From an uncultured Ruminococcus sp. (lineage in GTDB: Bacteria > Bacillota > Clostridia > Oscillospirales > Acutalibacteraceae): a DNA stretch of 42,655 bases. Of the stretch, positions 36,165 to 42,655 are shown piece after piece. The notes below the pieces were generated by a model. That model was not told the origin of the DNA. It saw only the letters and a list, made by a program, of their open reading frames with translations, and did no database searches. The stretch lies in the NCBI GenBank assembly GCA_902784855.1, contig CACZWQ010000019.1, forward strand, positions 1 to 42,655, written 5' to 3'. Within the stretch, counting starts at the first letter, position 1. Every line of letters starts with the position of its first letter. A program made the translations under genes and the position numbers.

Positions 36165-37046
36165 ATGTATTATTATTCTTTAAACGAATATTTGCAAAAA
36201 ACCTTCGGCGAGAAGGTGTATAAGCTGTCGCTCGACGGCGGGATGACCTGCCCCAACCGCGACGGGACGTGCGGCACGCGGGGCTGCATTTTTTGCAGCG
36301 CGGGCGGTTCGGGCGAGTTTGCGGCGCAGCGGGGCCTGCCCGTCGCCCGGCAGCTCGAGCAGGCAAAGCGGCGCATCGCCGCCAAGACCGGCTGCCGCCG
36401 CTTCATCGCCTACTTTCAGCCCTTCACCAACACCTACGCGCCCGTGGAGCACCTGCGGCAGCTCTTTGAGGAGGCGATGGCGCCCGAGGAGATCGTCGCG
36501 CTCTCGATCGCGACCAGACCCGACTGTCTGGGCGAGGATGTGCTGGCGCTGCTGCGGGAGCTGAATCAAAAAAAGCCCGTGTGGGTGGAGCTGGGCTTGC
36601 AGACCATCCACCCGCGCACGGCGGCTTACATCCGCCGCGGCTACCCCTTGTCGGTGTACGACGACGCGGTGCAAAGGCTGCGCGGCAGCGGCATCCAGGT
36701 GATCACGCACATCATCCTCGGGCTGCCGGGCGAGAGCCGGGAGGACATGCTGGCGACGGTGCGCTACGCGGGCGCGCGCAGCGACGGCGTCAAGCTGCAG
36801 CTGCTGCATGTGCTGAAGGGGACGGACCTGCTTGTCGATTACGAGCGCGGGCTGTTTGAGGTCATGACCTTGGATGCATACGCCGACCTGCTCTGCGACT
36901 GCCTGAGAGCGCTGCCGCCCGATGTGGTGGTGCACCGCCTGACGGGCGACGGCGACAAAAAGCTCCTTGTCGCCCCGCTGTGGAGCGGAGACAAGAAGCG
37001 CGTGATCAATACCGTCAGAGAGCGGATCCGGCGCTGCGAGCGGTGA
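36165..37046 (+). CDS. Radical SAM protein, TIGR01212 (YhcC/YtqA) family
   Basis: A 293-residue protein with the family's opening KVYKLSLDGGMTCPNRDGT and the cluster cysteines C-x7-C-x2-C (first in CGTRGCIFC). Also present are FIAYFQPFTNTYAPV, IATRPDCLGEDVL, VELGLQTIH and HIILGLPGE. The unusual cysteine spacing is normal in this family. Relatives are thought to act on tRNA or its anticodon modification, but this is not firm. The ATG just after the terminator is in frame but leaderless. The one used has GGAGAG four bases upstream and matches the family start. Confidence 0.9.
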   Translation: MYYYSLNEYLQKTFGEKVYKLSLDGGMTCPNRDGTCGTRGCIFCSAGGSGEFAAQRGLPVARQLEQAKRRIAAKTGCRRFIAYFQPFTNTYAPVEHLRQLFEEAMAPEEIVALSIATRPDCLGEDVLALLRELNQKKPVWVELGLQTIHPRTAAYIRRGYPLSVYDDAVQRLRGSGIQVITHIILGLPGESREDMLATVRYAGARSDGVKLQLLHVLKGTDLLVDYERGLFEVMTLDAYADLLCDCLRALPPDVVVHRLTGDGDKKLLVAPLWSGDKKRVINTVRERIRRCER

Positions 37047-37104
37047 CGGCGCAGGGGAAGGGGAGGCAAAAATAAAAATCCCTCTTTTATTTGCGATCGT
37101 TTTA

Positions 37105-37113
37105 TGATATACT
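37105..37113 (+). promoter_or_regulatory. Extended -10 promoter of the YfmF-YfmH-lgt unit
   Basis: TGA-TATACT is an extended -10. The -35 position (TTTTAT, 17 bp upstream) is poor, as is common for extended -10 promoters. Confidence 0.6.
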
Positions 37114-37148
37114 AATTCGGAAAGAATGCAATTAACGGAGATGAAGCT

Positions 37149-38414
37149 ATGAGTAACATCCAACGGATACGGCTCGGCGACGGCGTTTGGTTCAGCGACG
37201 TGCGCGACAGCCGTTTCAAAACCATGAAGATTTCCGCGAACCTGATCGTGCCGCTCAGCGCGGAGAACGCCGCGGCGAACGCGCTGATCTGCGGGGTGCT
37301 GTCGCGCTCGTGCAAGGCATATCCCGACTTCACCGCCCTGAGCAAGAAGCTCAGCTTCCTTTACGGCGCCGAGCTGAACGCCTCCGTCCGCAAGGCGGGC
37401 GACAATCAGGTGCTGACCCTGTCGGCGTCGGGGCTCGACGACCGCTACACCCTCGACGGCGAGAGCGTGGCGCGCGAGCTGTCCCTGCTGCTCTGCGGCG
37501 TGATCTTTGAGCCGAACCTGCAGGGGGAGGCGTTCGTGCCCGGAGAGGTGGAGCAGGAGCGCCGCCAGCTGCTCGATCTGATCGACTCCGAGTGCAACGA
37601 CAAGCGCATCTACGCCAACGCGCAGCTGGTCAGCCGCATGTGCGCCGGCGAGGTGTTCGGCATGAAGCGCTACGGCACCGCCGAGACCATCCGCGCGGCG
37701 ACTCCGCAGTCGCTGTATGCCGCGTGGCGGCAGCTGTTGAAAACGGCGGTGTTCGAGATCATGTATATCGGCGACAGCGCCCCCGACCGGGCGGTCGAGG
37801 TGTTCCGTCAGGCGTTCGAGGGAATTGACCGCGCGCCCGTCACCGCACAGACCGAGGTCATCCGCGCCGCGGCGCAGCCGCAGCATTTCACCGAGGAGAT
37901 GGACGTCGTCCAGTCCAAGCTCGTCATGGGCTTTCGCGCGGGCACGGCGCTGCCCGACCGTGAGATCTACGCGACCATGCTGATGTGCGCCATCCTCGGC
38001 GGAACGGCGAATTCCAAGCTGTTCTGCAACGTCAGGGAAAAGCAGAGCCTTTGCTACTACTGCGGCTCGCGCTATGACAAGATGAAGGGCATCGTGTTCA
38101 TCGACAGCGGCGTCGAGGGCGAGAACATCGAAAAGCTGGAAGCGGGCGTGCTGCACGAGATCGAGGACATGAAAAACGGCGTGATCACCGATTTTGAGAT
38201 CGAAGCGACCAAGATGGCGGTGATCAACGCCTATCACACCTCCGACGATACCGTCAGCGGCATCGAGAGCTGGTATGCCGCGCAGCTGTTCGACGACAGC
38301 TGGAAGTCGATCGAGGAGATGGCGGCGCTCATCAACGGCGTCACCAGGGAAGAGATCGTCGCGGCAGCGAACAGGCTGACGCTCGACACGGTCTATGTAC
38401 TGAAAAACCGCTGA
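37149..38414 (+). CDS. M16 peptidase-like protein YfmF (inactive half of the pair)
   Basis: A 421-residue M16-fold protein of the YfmF type. Unlike its neighbour it lacks the HxxEH zinc motif where expected, so it should be the non-catalytic half of a heterodimer. It keeps the C-terminal-domain stretch FCNVREKQSLCYY typical of M16 partners. NCBI-style names link the pair to 5-aminopentanol modification of elongation factor P, but efp is not in the window. GGAG lies eight bases before the ATG. The gene for the catalytic partner follows after 11 bp. Confidence 0.88.
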   Translation: MSNIQRIRLGDGVWFSDVRDSRFKTMKISANLIVPLSAENAAANALICGVLSRSCKAYPDFTALSKKLSFLYGAELNASVRKAGDNQVLTLSASGLDDRYTLDGESVARELSLLLCGVIFEPNLQGEAFVPGEVEQERRQLLDLIDSECNDKRIYANAQLVSRMCAGEVFGMKRYGTAETIRAATPQSLYAAWRQLLKTAVFEIMYIGDSAPDRAVEVFRQAFEGIDRAPVTAQTEVIRAAAQPQHFTEEMDVVQSKLVMGFRAGTALPDREIYATMLMCAILGGTANSKLFCNVREKQSLCYYCGSRYDKMKGIVFIDSGVEGENIEKLEAGVLHEIEDMKNGVITDFEIEATKMAVINAYHTSDDTVSGIESWYAAQLFDDSWKSIEEMAALINGVTREEIVAAANRLTLDTVYVLKNR

Positions 38415-38425
38415 GGGGGGATTGG

Positions 38426-39703
38426 ATGAAAACCACGATCAAGGAAGTAAAGTCGTCCCGCGCGGGCGACAGCTACTATCAAATCAAGCACAGCTCGGGA
38501 CTGCATATCTATGTCTATCCCAAGGAGGGCTACCGCTCGGCATACGCGATCATCGGCGCGCGCTACGGCAGCATCAACACCTGCTTCTCCCGCGACGGCG
38601 GCGAAAAGATCACCGTGCCCGACGGCATCGCGCACTATCTCGAGCACAAGCTCTTCGAGAGCGCCGAGGGCGACGCCTTCACCCGCTACGCCGAGACGGG
38701 CGCATCCGCCAACGCCTATACGAGCTTTGAAAAGACCTGCTATCTGTTCTCCTGCACCGATCACTTTGACGAGAGCTTTGAGATCCTGCTCGACTTTGTG
38801 CAGGACCCCTATTTCACCGCGCAGACCGTGCAGAAGGAGCAGGGCATCATCGGGCAGGAGATCAAGATGTACGACGACTCGCCCGACTGGCGCGTGATGT
38901 TCAACATGCTCGAGGGCATGTATCACAACCATCCCGTGAAGATCGACATCGCGGGCACGGTGGAGACGATCGCCGAGATCACCGCCGAGAAGCTCTACGA
39001 CTGCTACAACACCTTTTATAATCTCAACAACATGGTGCTCTGCGTCTCGGGCAACGTCACCGTGGAGCAGGTGCTCAAGACCTGCGACCGCATGCTCAAG
39101 CCGAGTGAGCCGCACACCATCGAGAATTACTTTGAGGACGAGCCGTATGAGATCGTCAAGCCCTTTGTCGAGCAGTCCTTTCCCGTCTCCATGCCGCTGT
39201 TCAACCTCGGCTTCAAGGAGCGCGCGGACGCGCTGATGGACGAGCGCCGCCTTGCCGAGACGGAGATTTTGCTCTCGGCGCTCGCCTCTCCCACAAGCGC
39301 CCTCTACCGCGAGCTGATGGACAGCAACCTCATCAACAACACCTTCTCCTACGAGCTGTTCGAGGGTCCCGGCTACTGCGCGGTCATCTTCGGCGGCGAG
39401 AGCCGTGCGCCCGAGCAGGCGGCGGCAAAGATCAGGGAGACGATCGACCGCGTCAAGCGGGAGGGGCTTTCCCCGGAGGAGTTTGAGATCGCGAAGCGGG
39501 CGGTGTACGGCGACGGCATCTCCTCGCTCAACTCGGTCAGCAATATCGCGAACATGATCGCCGACTACCACTTTAACGGCAACGAGCTGTTCGCCGCGAT
39601 CGACGCCGTCGCCGAAGCCCGGAAGGCGGACGTCGACCGCCGTCTGACGGAAATGCTCGACACGGACAACTGCACGCTGTCCGTCATCAGAAATAACGGA
39701 TAA
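38426..39703 (+). CDS. M16 zinc peptidase YfmH (catalytic half of the pair)
   Basis: A 425-residue M16 metallopeptidase with the inverted zinc motif HYLEH (in GIAHYLEHKLFE, near residue 72) and the downstream ligand Glu in the helix containing EQGIIGQEIKMYDD. The C-terminal domain has NNTFSYELFEGPGY, the substrate-binding region. It should form a chamber with the preceding YfmF-like protein. The pair is usually found before lgt in clostridia, as here. Confidence 0.9.
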   Translation: MKTTIKEVKSSRAGDSYYQIKHSSGLHIYVYPKEGYRSAYAIIGARYGSINTCFSRDGGEKITVPDGIAHYLEHKLFESAEGDAFTRYAETGASANAYTSFEKTCYLFSCTDHFDESFEILLDFVQDPYFTAQTVQKEQGIIGQEIKMYDDSPDWRVMFNMLEGMYHNHPVKIDIAGTVETIAEITAEKLYDCYNTFYNLNNMVLCVSGNVTVEQVLKTCDRMLKPSEPHTIENYFEDEPYEIVKPFVEQSFPVSMPLFNLGFKERADALMDERRLAETEILLSALASPTSALYRELMDSNLINNTFSYELFEGPGYCAVIFGGESRAPEQAAAKIRETIDRVKREGLSPEEFEIAKRAVYGDGISSLNSVSNIANMIADYHFNGNELFAAIDAVAEARKADVDRRLTEMLDTDNCTLSVIRNNG

Positions 39704-39722
39704 ACAGGGAGGGAAGGTCATT

Positions 39723-40610
39723 TTGGAAACTTACCACGTTCAATTTCCGGGACTGGGCTGGACGTTTGATATCAGCAACGTCGCCTTTTCCATCGGCTCC
39801 TACCATGTCTACTGGTACGGATTGATCATCACTGCGGGCTTGATGCTCGCGCTCATCTACGCGTGGCGCACCGCGCCGCGCTACAACGTCAACACCTCCA
39901 AGCTGTTCAACTGCGTGCTGGTCGGCTTGGTGACGGGCATCATCGGCGCACGGCTCTACTTCTGCGCCTTCAAATGGGACGAATACGCCGCCAACCCCAT
40001 CTCCATTCTCTACATCCACGAGGGCGGTCTGGCGATCTACGGCGGCATCATCGGCGCGCTGCTGGGCGGCTATGTGATGGCAAAGATCCAGAAAATGAGA
40101 TTTTTGCCCATCCTCGACGTGACCATGATGGGCTTCCTCATCGGTCAGGGCATCGGGCGCTGGGGCAATTTTATGAATCAGGAGGCGTTCGGCAGCGCCA
40201 CCGACCTGCCGTGGCGCATGCTCAGCGAGAACACCGTCATCAACGGCGCGGTCACCGCGGTGCACCCCTGCTTCCTGTATGAGAGCATCTGGTGCCTGCT
40301 GGGCTTTGCGGTGCTCCACTTCTTCGGCAAATACCGCCAGCGCTACGCGGGACAGATCTTTTACCTGTATCTGGTCTGGTACGGCTTCGAGCGCACCATC
40401 GTCGAGGGCCTGCGGATGGACAGCCTCTATCTGCCCTTCCGGGTGTTCGGCGCGGAGATCCGTGTTTCACAGGCGCTGTCGGCGGTTCTGGTGATCGTCG
40501 GCTTGGTGCTGCTGCTTGTCAATATCAAAAAGGAGGATCCTTTCTATGCAGATTATCGACGGAAAAAAGGTATCGGCAGAAGTCAAGGCAAACGTCAAAA
40601 GGCTCACTGA
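39723..40610 (+). CDS. lgt: Prolipoprotein diacylglyceryl transferase
   Basis: Integral membrane enzyme that attaches diacylglycerol to the lipobox cysteine of lipoproteins. Visible are HEGGLAIYGGIIGALLG near residue 100, the signature GRWGNFMNQEAFG near residue 143, and LWYGFER-like ending helices. The start is TTG, after GGGAGGGAAGG. The last 65 bases, coding for a basic tail (RRKKGIGRSQGKRQK), overlap the start of folD in another frame. The 295-residue length is normal. Confidence 0.95.
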   Translation: METYHVQFPGLGWTFDISNVAFSIGSYHVYWYGLIITAGLMLALIYAWRTAPRYNVNTSKLFNCVLVGLVTGIIGARLYFCAFKWDEYAANPISILYIHEGGLAIYGGIIGALLGGYVMAKIQKMRFLPILDVTMMGFLIGQGIGRWGNFMNQEAFGSATDLPWRMLSENTVINGAVTAVHPCFLYESIWCLLGFAVLHFFGKYRQRYAGQIFYLYLVWYGFERTIVEGLRMDSLYLPFRVFGAEIRVSQALSAVLVIVGLVLLLVNIKKEDPFYADYRRKKGIGRSQGKRQKAH

Positions 40611-41403
40611 CGAACTGAAAGCAAAACACAATATCACCCCGGGGCTCGCGGTCGTCATCGTAGGCGACGATCCCGCCTCGCGCGTGTATGTCAACAATAA
40701 AAAGAAGGCGTGCGAGGCGGTCGGCTTTATCTCCGAGGAATACGCCCTGCCCGCCTCCACCACGCAGGAGGAGCTGCTTTCGCTGGTGGAGACCCTCAAC
40801 AACAAGGCGGACATCAACGGCATTCTGGTGCAGCTGCCGCTGCCGAAGCACCTCGACGACAAGGCGGTCATCGCTGCCATTGATCCGAAGAAGGACGTCG
40901 ACGCCTTCCACGCCGTCAACGTCGGCAAGATCATGCTGGGCGAATACGATTTTCTGCCCTGCACCCCGGCGGGCGTGATGGAGATGCTGCACGCCTATGA
41001 GATACCGGTCGAGGGAAAGGAATGCGTCGTCATCGGCAGGAGCAACATCGTCGGCAAGCCCATGGGCATGCTGCTGCTCCACGAGAACGGCACCGTCACG
41101 ATCTGCCACAGCCGCACCAAAAACCTCGCGGAGGTATGCCGCCGCGCGGATATCTTGGTGGCAGCGGTGGGTATCCCGAAGTTTGTCAAGGCGGACATGG
41201 TCAAGGACGGCGCGGTCGTCATCGACGTCGGCATGGACAGAGACGAAAACGGCAAGCTCTGCGGCGACGTCGACTTTGAGAACGTCAAGGAGAAATGCTC
41301 CTTCATCACGCCCGTCCCCGGCGGCGTCGGACCCATGACCATCGCCACCCTGATGAAGAACACCCTAAAGGCGTGCCGGATGCAGAACGGGATCGACGAC
41401 TGA
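40546..41403 (+). CDS. folD: Methylenetetrahydrofolate dehydrogenase / methenyl-THF cyclohydrolase
   Basis: Bifunctional cytosolic enzyme that makes 10-formyl-THF, the donor for PurN and AICAR formyltransferase. The 285-residue product has the catalytic Lys in SRVYVNNKKKAC, QLPLPKHL, the dinucleotide loop VIGRSNIVGKPM near residue 165, and TPVPGGVGPMT near the end. The ATG has AGGAGG nine bases upstream, located inside lgt, so folD overlaps lgt by 65 bp. No terminator with a good stem was seen before the rplU promoter. Confidence 0.96.
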   Translation: MQIIDGKKVSAEVKANVKRLTDELKAKHNITPGLAVVIVGDDPASRVYVNNKKKACEAVGFISEEYALPASTTQEELLSLVETLNNKADINGILVQLPLPKHLDDKAVIAAIDPKKDVDAFHAVNVGKIMLGEYDFLPCTPAGVMEMLHAYEIPVEGKECVVIGRSNIVGKPMGMLLLHENGTVTICHSRTKNLAEVCRRADILVAAVGIPKFVKADMVKDGAVVIDVGMDRDENGKLCGDVDFENVKEKCSFITPVPGGVGPMTIATLMKNTLKACRMQNGIDD

Positions 41404-41435
41404 GATAAAAAAGCGTTTTTTGTGCGATCATCCCC

Positions 41436-41464
41436 TTGACAAACCGGCAAACCCATGCTATAGT
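41436..41464 (+). promoter_or_regulatory. Strong promoter of the L21-Prp-L27 unit
   Basis: Perfect TTGACA, 17 bp, extended -10 TGC-TATAGT. Confidence 0.88.
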
Positions 41465-41470
41465 ATAAAA

Positions 41471-41561
41471 GCCGCATATGGCGGGTAATGGCGTAACTGC
41501 GCCCAAAAGCAGGGTTTTCCCCTCACCCGTCGATAGCGAGACCATGAAAAGGAATGACATT
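41471..41561 (+). promoter_or_regulatory. rplU leader, possible L21 leader RNA
   Basis: About 90 nt of untranslated leader with a CTGC / GCAG hairpin and a possible long-range GGGT / ACCC pairing. Firmicutes rplU leaders are often structured for self-control by L21. A covariance-model search would decide; by eye the fold is only plausible. Confidence 0.4.
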
Positions 41562-41870
41562 ATGTACGCAGTGATTCAGACAGGCGGCAAGCAGTACAGA
41601 GTACAGAACGATGAAGTCATCTTCATCGAGAAGCTTGACGCGGAAGCAAACGACACCGTGACCTTTGACGTCGTTGCCCTCGGCAGCGAGGACGGCATCA
41701 AGGTCGGCACCCCCTTTGTAGAGGGAGCCAAGGTTACCGCAGAGGTCGTCAAAAACGGCAAGGGCAAGAAGATCAGAGTCGCGACTTATAAGCCCAAAAA
41801 GGGTGAGAAGCGCGTGATGGGTCACAGACAGCCCTATACGCAGGTGAAGATCACTTCCATCGAGGCTTGA
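41562..41870 (+). CDS. rplU: Ribosomal protein L21
   Basis: Large-subunit ribosomal protein binding 23S rRNA. The 102-residue protein begins YAVIQTGGKQYRVQ and ends with MGHRQPYTQVKITSI, the family signature region. AAAAGGA lies eight bases before the ATG. In-frame ATGs further upstream lack a proper ribosome site. The stop overlaps the prp start by one base. Confidence 0.97.
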   Translation: MYAVIQTGGKQYRVQNDEVIFIEKLDAEANDTVTFDVVALGSEDGIKVGTPFVEGAKVTAEVVKNGKGKKIRVATYKPKKGEKRVMGHRQPYTQVKITSIEA

Positions 41871-42187
41871 TGATCCGGGCGGTATTGACGGTAGAGGACG
41901 GCATCATCACGGGCTTTTCGCTCAGCGGTCACGCCGATTTTGCCGAGCAGGGCAGCGACATCGTGTGCGCGGCAGTCAGCTCGGCGGCGTATATGGCGGC
42001 GAACACCGTCACGGATGTGCAAAATCTGCCGTGCTCCGTCACCGCAGACGACGGGTACATGGAAATGCATCTGTCAAAGCAGGAAGCAGAACAGGCGCAG
42101 GTGATACTGAACGGTCTGCTGCTTCATCTGGACGCTCTTTGCAAGGAGTATCCGGCATTTATTAACTTAAAAATTTCGGAGGTGTAA
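41870..42187 (+). CDS. prp: Ribosomal-processing cysteine protease Prp
   Basis: Prp removes the N-terminal extension of L27, which is essential in Firmicutes with this extension. The 105-residue protein has the catalytic His in SLSGHADFA and the catalytic Cys in GSDIVCAAVSSAAYM. The ATG overlaps the rplU stop, with GAGG four bases upstream. The gene order rplU-prp-rpmA is the classical one. The following L27 carries a matching cleavage site, so substrate and enzyme are encoded side by side. Confidence 0.94.
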   Translation: MIRAVLTVEDGIITGFSLSGHADFAEQGSDIVCAAVSSAAYMAANTVTDVQNLPCSVTADDGYMEMHLSKQEAEQAQVILNGLLLHLDALCKEYPAFINLKISEV

Positions 42188-42190
42188 GGT

Positions 42191-42475
42191 ATGCTTCAAG
42201 TTAACATCCAGTTATTCGCTCATAAAAAAGGTATGGGTTCCACCAAGAACGGCCGTGACAGTGAGTCCAAGCGTCTCGGCGTGAAGCGCGCTGACGGTCA
42301 GAAGGTGCTCGCGGGCAACATTCTCGTCAAGCAGAGAGGAACGCACATTCATCCCGGCGCAAACGTAGGCAGGGGCTCCGACGATACCCTGTTTGCGAAG
42401 ATCGACGGCGTTCTCCGCTTTGAGCGCGTCGGCAAGGACAGAAAGCGCGCCAGCGTTTATCCTGTTGAGCAGTAA
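42191..42475 (+). CDS. rpmA: Ribosomal protein L27 with Prp-cleaved N-terminal extension
   Basis: Large-subunit protein near the peptidyl-transferase centre. The 94-residue precursor begins [14 protein letters not shown]: nine residues to be removed by Prp before the mature Ala-His-Lys-Lys start, as in Staphylococcus. Conserved parts are GSTKNGRDS and [22 protein letters not shown] lies eight bases before the ATG. A terminator follows. Confidence 0.97.
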   Translation: MLQVNIQLFAHKKGMGSTKNGRDSESKRLGVKRADGQKVLAGNILVKQRGTHIHPGANVGRGSDDTLFAKIDGVLRFERVGKDRKRASVYPVEQ

Positions 42476-42487
42476 TAATGCGATTGC

Positions 42488-42514
42488 AAGGGTGGGTGTA
42501 TGCTCACCCTTTTT
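42488..42514 (+). terminator. Intrinsic terminator of rpmA
   Basis: A stem of AAGGGTG with CACCCTT, extended by two weaker pairs, loop about 6 nt, followed by five T residues. Confidence 0.8.
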
Positions 42515-42530
42515 GCTATTTTGAGATTCC

Positions 42531-42545
42531 CATGCCGCAGGCATG
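42531..42545 (+). repeat. Isolated mini-hairpin before obgE
   Basis: CATGCC-GCA-GGCATG, a 6-bp stem with a 3-nt loop. It is the same size class, with CATG at the ends, as the hairpins between the AICAR formyltransferase gene and purD, so it may be a single unit of that repeat family. Confidence 0.45.
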
Positions 42546-42563
42546 TCATCGAGGTGAACCACA

Positions 42564-42655
42564 ATGTCCATGTTTGTAGATAAAGCCAATATCCGCATCA
42601 AGGCGGGCGACGGCGGCGACGGCGCGGTGGCGTTCCACCGTGAGAAGTACGTCGC
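42564..42655 (+). CDS. obgE: GTPase Obg (partial, runs off the window)
   Basis: Only the first 30 codons are present. The start [18 protein letters not shown], followed by FHREKYV, matches the glycine-rich Obg fold N-terminus; Obg is a ribosome-associated GTPase. GAGGTGA lies six bases before the first ATG; a second ATG two codons later is the alternative. The position after rpmA is the usual one. Confidence 0.9.
   Translation, partial: MSMFVDKANIRIKAGDGGDGAVAFHREKYV

Noticed and set aside
36180-38237. 685-codon open frame on the - strand
   Set aside because: It spans two well-identified + strand genes and the gap between them. Composition is that of complement DNA and no ribosome site or family signature is seen.

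Overview
The window looks like a chromosomal segment of a spore-forming, GC-rich clostridium, probably an Oscillospirales/Ruminococcaceae-type Bacillota. Three things point there. It carries sporulation genes (spo0A, spoIVB, bofA and a spoIVF-like pair). Its purine operon uses a separate PurO-type IMP cyclohydrolase and a free-standing AICAR formyltransferase. Its ribosomal protein L27 has the Firmicutes N-terminal extension next to the Prp protease. The species call is an inference from gene content only. Genes are dense, mostly on the + strand, often overlapping or separated by only a few bases. Strong SigA-type promoters (TTGxxx, 17 bp, TATAAT-like) and intrinsic terminators mark many unit borders.

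Layout. 1-7871: a terminator from an upstream gene, then pyrE, radC, uvrB and a divergent type II topoisomerase pair (ParE-like and ParC-like). 8000-9199: secG, bofA and a convergent DUF4364 regulator gene. 9340-10697: an NfeD/SPFH membrane-protein pair. 10760-17931: a purine operon, purE-purF-purM-purN-purO-(AICAR formyltransferase)-purD, interrupted before purD by a striking array of mini-hairpins. 17977-20091: spo0A and spoIVB on the - strand. 20302-22540: a P-type ATPase gene broken by an internal deletion and frameshift. 22545-25210: the tRNA CCA-adding enzyme gene and, convergent to it, a malic enzyme gene with a small repeat or insertion between them. 25268-25695: the RNase P RNA gene. 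25713-29761: a zinc-ribbon membrane protein, two FAD-dependent oxidoreductases and a small-multidrug-export family protein, all on the - strand. 29892-32771: VanZ-like, MATE and a SpoIVFA/SpoIVFB-like pair. 32792-37046: radical SAM genes (TIGR03960, DUF2344 partner, TIGR01212) with an orphan Pho-box-like promoter and candidate small RNA between them. 37149-41403: the M16 pair YfmF/YfmH, lgt and folD. 41436-42655: rplU, prp, rpmA and the start of obgE.

Working together. The purine operon covers seven of the enzymes from PRPP to IMP; purL, purC and purB must lie elsewhere. SpoIVB, BofA and the M50 protease with its small partner are the known parts of the pro-SigK activation checkpoint, here spread over 24 kb together with Spo0A. 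Prp is expected to trim the L27 N-terminus encoded by the next gene.

The most unusual observations are: (1) the 230-bp inverted array of mini-hairpins between the AICAR formyltransferase gene and purD; (2) a Spo0A with Glu instead of Asp at phosphoacceptor position 56; (3) an RBS buried in a 13-bp hairpin ahead of the SpoIVFA-like gene; (4) an orphan Pho-type promoter followed by a terminator about 95 nt downstream; (5) a PurF with several changed glutaminase-site residues; (6) an in-frame 96-bp hairpin repeat at the start of spoIVB. All reading is by eye; no database search or folding program was run.
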